A DNA stretch of 13,531 nt from an uncultured Bacteroidales bacterium (GTDB lineage: Bacteria; Bacteroidota; Bacteroidia; Bacteroidales; UBA4417). Within the stretch, counting starts at the first letter, position 1. Each line of letters starts with the position of its first letter. The notes under the pieces are model-generated. The model did not search any database. It worked only from the letters and a program-made list of their open reading frames with translations, and was not told the DNA's origin. A program made the translations under genes and the position numbers. The stretch covers positions 1 through 13,531 of the forward strand of contig CALCJE010000139.1 of assembly GCA_937965665.1 (NCBI GenBank), given 5' to 3'. Positions 7,869 through 13,531 of this stretch are shown here, one piece after another.

Positions 7869-9332
7869 TCAGATTTTCTTAACTTTTTTGCCTGATGCAT
7901 TGAAAGGCAATGTAGTCTCGAAGGCGATGATTTTAGGCATTTTATTCATCGAAAGCCTTGATGCACAATATTTCCTGATTGTATCTTCCGAAAGTATCTC
8001 CCGATCAAGCTCATTAATGAAAAGAGTCGCTTTGATTGCTTCACCCAACAATTCATCGGGAATAGCCTCGATTGAACAGGCAATTACACCGGGATAGGTG
8101 ACAATAACTTCTTCTATCTCCTGGGGGCTTATTCGTACACCTCCGACTTTGATGATTTCCTTCTTCCGGCTCTGGATGAATATAAAACCATCTTCATCTA
8201 CCGTGGCAAGATCACCGGTGTACAGCCAGCCGTTTCTAATGGCTTTTGCAGTATCATCAGGCTCATTCAGGTATCCCTGCATGATATTGTCGCCTTTGGC
8301 AATAATTTCGCCTGTTTCTCCTGGCTTAACTGGCTCGCCATGTTCGTCAACCACCCGCAGAGTCACTCCCGGAATTCCTTTACCGATAGAACCGACCTTT
8401 GTGGATAGTTTGTCAGGTGGAAGGTACGAAAGCCTGGCAGTAGCTTCGGTTTGCCCATACATCACGAAAAAATCAATGTCAGGAAATGTTTCAACAAACT
8501 CACGGATAAAAGCAACATGCAACTTTCCTCCTGCCTGGGTTACATAGCGGAGTGTCGGGAAACTGCTCGTTTTGAAATCACGGGTTTTCCTCAGCAGAAT
8601 CTGGTAATGGCTTGGAACGCCTGCAAATCCCGTGCATTTATATTTATTGATATCATTTAAAACAGATCCGATAAATATGAAATTGTTATTCATAACGATT
8701 GATCCGCCCACTTTGAGATGGGTATGTAACAACGATAATCCATAACAATAATAGAAAGGTAAAACCACCTCAATCGTATCTGCCTGGGTAAGTTTAAGAT
8801 ACTCAATGATTGAACCTGTATTTGCGATGATGTTTTTATGGGTTATAAGTACACCCTTCTGCTCCCCGGTTGACCCGGAAGTAAAAATAATCTCCGCTAA
8901 CCTGTTGCCATCAAAGTCACTTATTTCCTCTTCATGAATATCATCCAGTGTTTCCGCAGTATTTATGAATTCATCATCAAGGATATTGAACCCAAAGTTG
9001 CTGAATTTTTCTTTATATCTTTTGCTGACAAATGCGTTGCTTACATCAGTTTTTCCTAATATTTGTCTGAGATTTTCATCTTCTATGACAGGATTCAGCG
9101 GGATGGCAATATTCCCGGATTTGAGTATTGCCAGGTATGCTATTATTTGAAAGATTGAATTTTCGCTCAGAATGATAATTTGCCTGTTTTCTCCCAACAA
9201 TGAATTTAAGTTGGCTGAGACTTTAGTACACAATTCGTGCAGTTTTGCGAACGAAATATGATGATGTGTACCCAACACAAAATCCTTATCCAGTGACCCG
9301 GACTGCTCAAAGAGATAATCGAAGACATTCAT
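7869..9332 (-). CDS. AMP-forming acyl/aryl acid ligase (ANL superfamily)
   Basis: Class I adenylate-forming enzyme of 487 residues. All core motifs are visible: the P-loop FTSGSTGEQKG (150-160), YGQTEAT (292-298), YTGDL (371-375), the hinge and A8 region SRKKEIIKVGGVRISPQEIE (388-407) and the A10 lysine in NASGKKVKK (K482 or K483). It converts a carboxylic acid plus ATP to an acyl-AMP and then a thioester with CoA or a carrier protein. The A4 region reads LPFYYCYGL (191-199), like acyl- and aryl-CoA ligases, and lacks the FDxS aspartate that binds the alpha-amino group in amino-acid adenylation domains. A fatty, aryl or hydroxy acid therefore looks likelier than an amino acid. The enzyme is stand-alone, and two free carrier proteins lie in the same cluster. 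Its start is 11 nt after the NAD-synthase-like gene, the tightest link to an amidating enzyme. Confidence 0.9.
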   Translation of the reverse strand: MNVFDYLFEQSGSLDKDFVLGTHHHISFAKLHELCTKVSANLNSLLGENRQIIILSENSIFQIIAYLAILKSGNIAIPLNPVIEDENLRQILGKTDVSNAFVSKRYKEKFSNFGFNILDDEFINTAETLDDIHEEEISDFDGNRLAEIIFTSGSTGEQKGVLITHKNIIANTGSIIEYLKLTQADTIEVVLPFYYCYGLSLLHTHLKVGGSIVMNNNFIFIGSVLNDINKYKCTGFAGVPSHYQILLRKTRDFKTSSFPTLRYVTQAGGKLHVAFIREFVETFPDIDFFVMYGQTEATARLSYLPPDKLSTKVGSIGKGIPGVTLRVVDEHGEPVKPGETGEIIAKGDNIMQGYLNEPDDTAKAIRNGWLYTGDLATVDEDGFIFIQSRKKEIIKVGGVRISPQEIEEVIVTYPGVIACSIEAIPDELLGEAIKATLFINELDREILSEDTIRKYCASRLSMNKMPKIIAFETTLPFNASGKKVKKI

Positions 9333-9343
9333 ATCAGACCAGG

Positions 9344-10339
9344 CTAAACTGTTTTGTAAAAAATGGGAGTTGCACGCAAATATTCCGTTGTACGGTGTTT
9401 TCGAGCAAAATTTGTATAAATATTCTGGATATCATCAGTTGTTAGCGACATTGTAGCAGCAACAGAATCAATATCATAATTATTCTCGAATGCATACCAC
9501 AACAGATCCATTTTATCGAAAGGCAGCTGGTAAAAGAATTCCTGCTGGGTTTGCTCAGCACTATAGGTATCAGTAGTAGGTGTTCGCCTGATAATTTCAT
9601 CAGGAATTCCGAGATGTTGGGCTACCTGGTAAACCTGCGTTTTATATAAATGCGCAATAGGCATTACATCTGCTCCTCCATCGCCATATTTTACAAAAAA
9701 GCCCTGCTCAACCTCATGTTTGTTCGGAGTACCAATTACCGCATAATGAAGTCTTTCAGCATGAAAATACAGCATCGACATGCGACAACGTTGTTTGAAA
9801 TTAGATGCTGCTACTATCTGTAAATATTCTTTAACAGGAATAATTTTGCTCTTACTCTCACCCGCTTTGTCAATGATGGTGAGTATAAATAATGGAGGCA
9901 GATTATGGCTGATTCCACCCTGATTTAAAGTAATCTTCATCTTGTATTCATCGGGCGTATATTCAGGAAATACTGCACTTACAGCTTCATCCCTGCGTTT
10001 ATAGCAACCAAAACCTTCAAGGGCACCCGTTATATCCTCTTCGAGTGTCTGAACTCCAAATTTTTCAGCTAATTTTAGAGCTAAATCCTTGCTTTCTTTA
10101 CTCGAATCTTTTTCGGGCAACATAACGCCTAGCACTTTATCAGCACCAAAGGCTTTTACTGCCAGGGCTAATGATACTGAGGAGTCGATGCCACCACTGA
10201 TTCCGACAACAGCACCTTTACGTTTTAGAACATGCTGCATATCATTCCTCAGTTGTTGAATTATTCTATCTACCTCGCTATCAATGTTTTCGATCACAAG
10301 GACATCCTTCGAAAAAAGTTTGCTACTTATATTTCCCAT
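9344..10339 (-). CDS. NAD-synthase-like ammonia-dependent amide synthetase
   Basis: Protein of 331 residues homologous to NadE. The ATP-pyrophosphatase loop VGISGGIDSS (45-54) is intact, and the family block NFKQRCRM, GTPNKHE and KYGDGGADVMPIAHLYKTQVY is present in the C-terminal half. There is no N-terminal nitrilase/glutaminase domain, so it would need free ammonia or ammonia passed from another protein. Two features differ from ordinary NadE: a longer middle segment between the P-loop region and NFKQRCRM, and a C-terminal part (TYSAEQTQQEFFYQLPF) where the usual substrate-site DE element is changed. By homology it activates a carboxylate as the adenylate and amidates it. The location, 11 nt ahead of an acyl ligase and inside an envelope-acylation cluster, suggests a dedicated substrate rather than NAD. 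It would be annotated automatically as nadE; I leave the symbol out because the NAD role is doubtful. Confidence 0.82.
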   Translation of the reverse strand: MGNISSKLFSKDVLVIENIDSEVDRIIQQLRNDMQHVLKRKGAVVGISGGIDSSVSLALAVKAFGADKVLGVMLPEKDSSKESKDLALKLAEKFGVQTLEEDITGALEGFGCYKRRDEAVSAVFPEYTPDEYKMKITLNQGGISHNLPPLFILTIIDKAGESKSKIIPVKEYLQIVAASNFKQRCRMSMLYFHAERLHYAVIGTPNKHEVEQGFFVKYGDGGADVMPIAHLYKTQVYQVAQHLGIPDEIIRRTPTTDTYSAEQTQQEFFYQLPFDKMDLLWYAFENNYDIDSVAATMSLTTDDIQNIYTNFARKHRTTEYLRATPIFYKTV

Positions 10340-10468
10340 GATTTTGTGTTTTTATTAATCTCTATCAGACAGGTTTGTTTACAAAATGTTCATCTCCAAT
10401 TATTTATATCTACCAGATATTGAAGATACAGTATTATTCAATGATCAGTGAATGCATATCATTCATTG

Positions 10469-11458
10469 TCATTCAGGCACAGCTTCTTTGTTGTTCTCAT
10501 TATTTATGGTTGAATCTTTTTCGATGTCGTCTATTATAAGTCTGGAAAAAATCTTTGCTCCATAATCATTTAAATGAGATCCATCGGCAAAATATTTTGA
10601 ATTATTCAGAAACACTTCATTGTTTGAATAGTTTAAAAACCTAATATTATGCTTTTTAGCAAACTGCTCGGCAACAATATTAGATTTCTCCTGATAATTG
10701 TATTTTACATAATCAGGTGAACTAACAACAAATAATCTGACACCTGCTTTCAAACAATCTTCTATAAAAGACTCATAGATCAAAATTTTAGTACTATCGA
10801 GCTTATAATTTACAGGTTCATTTATAACGTTAAGTTTACCGTTCCAGATCTTAGTCAACGGAACGTACCCGTCATGATCAGTATATCGGGTTTTATTAAG
10901 ATTTGAATTCCCGGCTATAATTGAGAAAAGTAAAGAGTTATAGGGATAGATTTTTGAAACAAATTTGAATTTCTCATAGGGACTTTTCATCTCAATGATC
11001 GATCTCATTTCTGGATGATCTTTGTAATAGGGTAGTAAAATTGAAAGCCTGTCGTAACTATCCTGGCTTTTCTCGAAGTCACGGCTGATATCGAGAATGA
11101 TAACTTTGGGCGTATATCTTTTTAAAACCGACTTTAGTACAGCATAATGATAAAAAATAGAGCATCCGTCCCTTCCAGCATTATAATATGATAAGCCCAT
11201 CTTATTTCCAAAAATTTCTGGAGCATATTGATGATTGGCTTTTGATGAACCAAATATCAGCAGATCTGCTCTTGTCTTTTCAATTGCATAAGTAGTCCGA
11301 AAAAGAAATCCATTTTGCTGCCTGAAATAGAAAAACCGCAAACAGCTTCCGATACAGAAATCGAGAGCAAATACAATAACGACAAATATCAATATTTTAG
11401 CTATAAAATTGAGGGACGAACTTTTCCGGATTTTGCTCACAAAAATATTTTTCATCAT
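10469..11458 (-). CDS. Membrane-anchored SGNH-like acyltransferase partner
   Basis: Protein of 329 residues with one N-terminal membrane anchor (hydrophobic about 20-38) and a periplasmic domain. SGNH blocks can be traced: FGSSKANHQ (69-77) with Ser72 as probable nucleophile, YNAGRDG (92-98) as the glycine/asparagine block, and DGSHLNDYG (292-300) supplying Asp292 and His295. The layout of an anchor followed by an SGNH domain matches DltD and other partners of MBOAT acyltransferases. It begins 8 nt after the second MBOAT gene, so the two are almost certainly co-translated and form a functional pair: MBOAT moves the acyl group across the membrane, the SGNH protein places it on the acceptor. 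It shares little visible sequence with the SGNH-like lipoprotein at 5251-6108. ATG codons at 11458 and 11455 are adjacent; either may be used. The general fold is well supported, the substrate unknown. Confidence 0.8.
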   Translation of the reverse strand: MMKNIFVSKIRKSSSLNFIAKILIFVVIVFALDFCIGSCLRFFYFRQQNGFLFRTTYAIEKTRADLLIFGSSKANHQYAPEIFGNKMGLSYYNAGRDGCSIFYHYAVLKSVLKRYTPKVIILDISRDFEKSQDSYDRLSILLPYYKDHPEMRSIIEMKSPYEKFKFVSKIYPYNSLLFSIIAGNSNLNKTRYTDHDGYVPLTKIWNGKLNVINEPVNYKLDSTKILIYESFIEDCLKAGVRLFVVSSPDYVKYNYQEKSNIVAEQFAKKHNIRFLNYSNNEVFLNNSKYFADGSHLNDYGAKIFSRLIIDDIEKDSTINNENNKEAVPE

Positions 11459-11466
11459 AGATTTTA

Positions 11467-12894
11467 TTAAAATGCAAAGTATATAAATTGTCCGCCATCA
11501 AAAACACCTGCCATAAGTATATATATTATAACCAGCGCATAACCAATATGATGAAGTATCCATTTTTTTTCATCCATCAGTATTTTGCTCCACAGCTTGT
11601 ATTCACGAACGATATCAACAAACATAATTACAATGATGCCAATCAGTATATTTAATATTGTTGACGGCTGATCAATGAATAATTTCCCACTACCTGACTG
11701 AACTACTTTAACCATAGCTGAAGCATCGCGCCAATCTGTGGTCCTGAAAACAATTAATGAAAATGCAAAAAACAGGAATGTTAATGCGATACTTACACTG
11801 TTGTACAAAATCTCAGGTGTCTTTTTCGATATACTTCGCCTCAGGTTTCGCGTAACAACTTCGTAGATAAGTGCAGCAGCTTGAAGGACGCCGAAGATTA
11901 CAAAATTCCAGGAAGCGCCATGCCAAACCCCGATTACAACAAAGCTTATCAATAATGCAAATGCAACTCCCCAATTTCCCCAGTCTCGTCTTTTGTACAC
12001 GATTGGATTATAAATATAATCGTTAACCCACGAAGAAAGAGAAATATGCCAACGACGCCAGAAATCCGATACATTTCTTGCCAGCAAGGGACGTCTGAAA
12101 TTATCCATCAGGTCAATACCAAACAATTTAGCCGTACCAATGGCAATATCCGTGTATCCCGAAAAGTCAGCATAAACCTGGAATGGATATAACAAAGTAG
12201 CAACATAAAAAGTAGTACTGTTATGATGTGACATATTTGAGTAAACTGTATCCACATAAATAGCAATCCGATCTGCAACGACAAGCTTTTTAAAAAGTCC
12301 CCAGGCAATAAATCGTCCTCCCTCAACAAAATTATCCTTTTGGAATCCATTATCTAATACCAATTGAGGCAACAGCCTTTTAGCACGCTCAATAGGTCCT
12401 ACAAATAACTTTGGGAAAAACAGAATAAATAAACTAAATTTTGTAAAGTCTTTTTCGGGTTTTACCGAGCCTCGATAAATATCGAGTATATAGCCAATGA
12501 GTTGGAAAATATAATAAGAAAGGCCAATGGGCAGAATTATTTCTGTTAATATAAGGCTATTTAAAAAAGCATTAGATCTAAAAATTAACAGCGTATTATC
12601 AAGAAAGAAATCCCAGTATTTAAAGTAAATCAGGATTCCCAAATTGATAAACAGGCTAAAGTGCATTAAGTTCTTTTTAAACTTTTTATCACTTGTGTCC
12701 CCTATTTTAAGTCCAAGATAATAGTTGCATAAAATTAAAGTTAGTATCAGTAACCCATACGAAGGTTTAACATACATATAGAAAAACAAACTGGCCAGTA
12801 CAAGAACAGCAGTTCTGAATTTTACAGGTGAAATGTAAAATACTAAAAGCGTAATAGCTGTAAAAATGAAATAAGGTATTGACGTAGAAATCAT
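11467..12894 (-). CDS. MBOAT family O-acyltransferase, second copy
   Basis: Polytopic inner-membrane protein of 475 residues of the AlgI/DltB-type MBOAT family. Key segments are ILPIGLSYYIFQLIGYILD (120-138), LFFPKLFVGPIERAKRLLPQ (158-177), ADFSGYTDIAIG (242-253), the block RPLLARNVSDFWRRWHISLS (268-287, with His283) and the invariant His325 in VWHGASW. Many hydrophobic helices span the length. The role is transfer of an acyl group from a cytoplasmic donor to an extracytoplasmic acceptor. It sits between a carrier-protein gene (65 nt upstream) and the membrane-anchored SGNH gene (8 nt downstream), so ACP2, MBOAT and SGNH form one module. The copy at 6300-7751 is paralogous but clearly diverged, so this is an old duplication or two separate recruitments, not a recent copy. 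Confidence 0.93.
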   Translation of the reverse strand: MISTSIPYFIFTAITLLVFYISPVKFRTAVLVLASLFFYMYVKPSYGLLILTLILCNYYLGLKIGDTSDKKFKKNLMHFSLFINLGILIYFKYWDFFLDNTLLIFRSNAFLNSLILTEIILPIGLSYYIFQLIGYILDIYRGSVKPEKDFTKFSLFILFFPKLFVGPIERAKRLLPQLVLDNGFQKDNFVEGGRFIAWGLFKKLVVADRIAIYVDTVYSNMSHHNSTTFYVATLLYPFQVYADFSGYTDIAIGTAKLFGIDLMDNFRRPLLARNVSDFWRRWHISLSSWVNDYIYNPIVYKRRDWGNWGVAFALLISFVVIGVWHGASWNFVIFGVLQAAALIYEVVTRNLRRSISKKTPEILYNSVSIALTFLFFAFSLIVFRTTDWRDASAMVKVVQSGSGKLFIDQPSTILNILIGIIVIMFVDIVREYKLWSKILMDEKKWILHHIGYALVIIYILMAGVFDGGQFIYFAF

Positions 12895-12959
12895 CTGCTT
12901 ACCAGTTAAAAAAACTAAAATTTGAACAATTTATAAACCGAATAGTTGCAACCTTTAAA

Positions 12960-13208
12960 CTAATTATTATTTAGCTTACTTTGAACGCCTCTACTCAGAT
13001 CGCCAATATTCTGAAAGTTCAGAAGATCATTTAAGTCGAAACGAATGCCAAAATGTTTTTCAATTGACGTGATAACCTGAATATGATTTAACGAATCCCA
13101 GGCTTCAACGGTAGAAGTGTCACTGTTCTCATTCAGATGTATGCTTTTATCATTAAATAAATCAATAAAGATTTCATTAATTTTAGCAATTATTTCATTA
13201 ATTTCCAT
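12960..13208 (-). CDS. Acyl carrier protein (ACP2)
   Basis: Small acidic helical protein of 82 residues from the ATG at 13208. A GTG two codons upstream (13214) could also start it, giving 84 residues with MFM at the front; I prefer the ATG. The motif VEAWDSLNHIQVI carries the phosphopantetheine serine at residue 39 (ATG numbering) in the classic DSL context, and the helix after it continues to a typical IEKHFGI segment. This differs from the DSMG motif of ACP1, so the two carriers probably have different partners. It is the first gene of the cluster, 65 nt ahead of the second MBOAT. Its likely job is to present an acyl thioester to that MBOAT at the inner face of the membrane. Which enzyme loads it is open: the only ligase here lies three genes downstream. 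Confidence 0.88.
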   Translation of the reverse strand: MEINEIIAKINEIFIDLFNDKSIHLNENSDTSTVEAWDSLNHIQVITSIEKHFGIRFDLNDLLNFQNIGDLSRGVQSKLNNN

Positions 13209-13531
13209 AAACACAATTTGTTTTTAATTAATTGTTAAGCTTCAACTTTAGTAATTCGCAAAAACCTTCTGCACTTTTTCCTGTATCTTACAATTTTAAC
13301 AACTCTTTCTTTATCGGGATGCAGCTTATACTGCTTCAAATCAATTATTTATTGTGAGTACAACTTCAAAATCACATTATTAAAACAATGATAAATCTAA
13401 TTTGTTAACGATTATAAATACCAAATGAAAAGAATTATTTTACTATGATATGATATGTCTTTCAGTTCATAAAGTTATTTGCTCATCCGTAAAATTACCA
13501 CAATTCCAAGAATTGATTATATTGTTGAAAA
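13209..13531. other. AT-rich non-coding stretch upstream of the cluster
   Basis: 323 bases with no supportable reading frame on either strand, very AT-rich, running off the right edge. As the region ahead of the first gene of the minus-strand cluster it is the obvious place for its promoter. I searched the minus strand for the Bacteroidota -7 element TAnnTTTG and found no exact match, so I make no promoter call. The bases just upstream of the ACP2 start are A/T-rich (AATTAAAAACAAATTGTG) with no Shine-Dalgarno sequence, as is typical of the phylum. Confidence 0.6.

Noticed and set aside
9344..10339. Ordinary housekeeping nadE
   Set aside because: Not excluded, but the altered C-terminal element, the extra middle segment and the cluster context make a dedicated amide synthetase more likely.
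13209..13531. Promoter for the minus-strand cluster
   Set aside because: No exact TAnnTTTG element on the minus strand; the AT-rich sequence alone does not support a position.

Overview
The window looks like a chromosomal segment from a member of the Bacteroidota. The evidence is a secreted multi-repeat protein ending in a type IX secretion (T9SS) C-terminal sorting domain, an AT-rich composition, and start codons preceded by A/T-rich leaders rather than Shine-Dalgarno sequences. Nothing visible fixes the order or genus.

The left end (1-2637, + strand) is the 3' part of a large cadherin-repeat adhesin. Its repeat unit is almost exactly 306 bp (102 residues), and the first copies are nearly identical at DNA level. 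It ends at a perfect 20-bp stem (2654-2699) with an A-run before it and a T-run within it, well placed to terminate transcription from both sides.

The rest (13208 down to 2855, - strand) is one co-directional cluster of nine genes. In transcription order they are: carrier protein (ACP2), MBOAT O-acyltransferase, membrane-anchored SGNH-like protein, stand-alone NAD-synthase-like amide synthetase, AMP-forming acyl ligase, second MBOAT, SGNH-like lipoprotein, second carrier protein (ACP1, DltC-like), and an AsnB-type glutamine amidotransferase. Tight pairs (8, 11 and 7 nt gaps) are MBOAT/SGNH, NadE-like/ligase and ACP1/AsnB. The other gaps are 65-191 nt with no convincing genes in them.

The most interesting reading is that the cluster holds all four enzyme classes of a Dlt-type pathway: adenylating ligase, carrier protein, MBOAT and SGNH protein. 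That pathway activates an acyl group in the cytoplasm, loads it on a carrier, and passes it across the inner membrane to an envelope polymer. Here the carrier, MBOAT and SGNH parts are present twice, and two ATP-pyrophosphatase amidating enzymes are added. No glycosyltransferase, polymerase or flippase is present, so the cluster would decorate or cap a glycan made elsewhere. The acyl group, the acceptor and the role of the amidating enzymes are not readable from sequence; the pathway is an inference from family membership and gene order.
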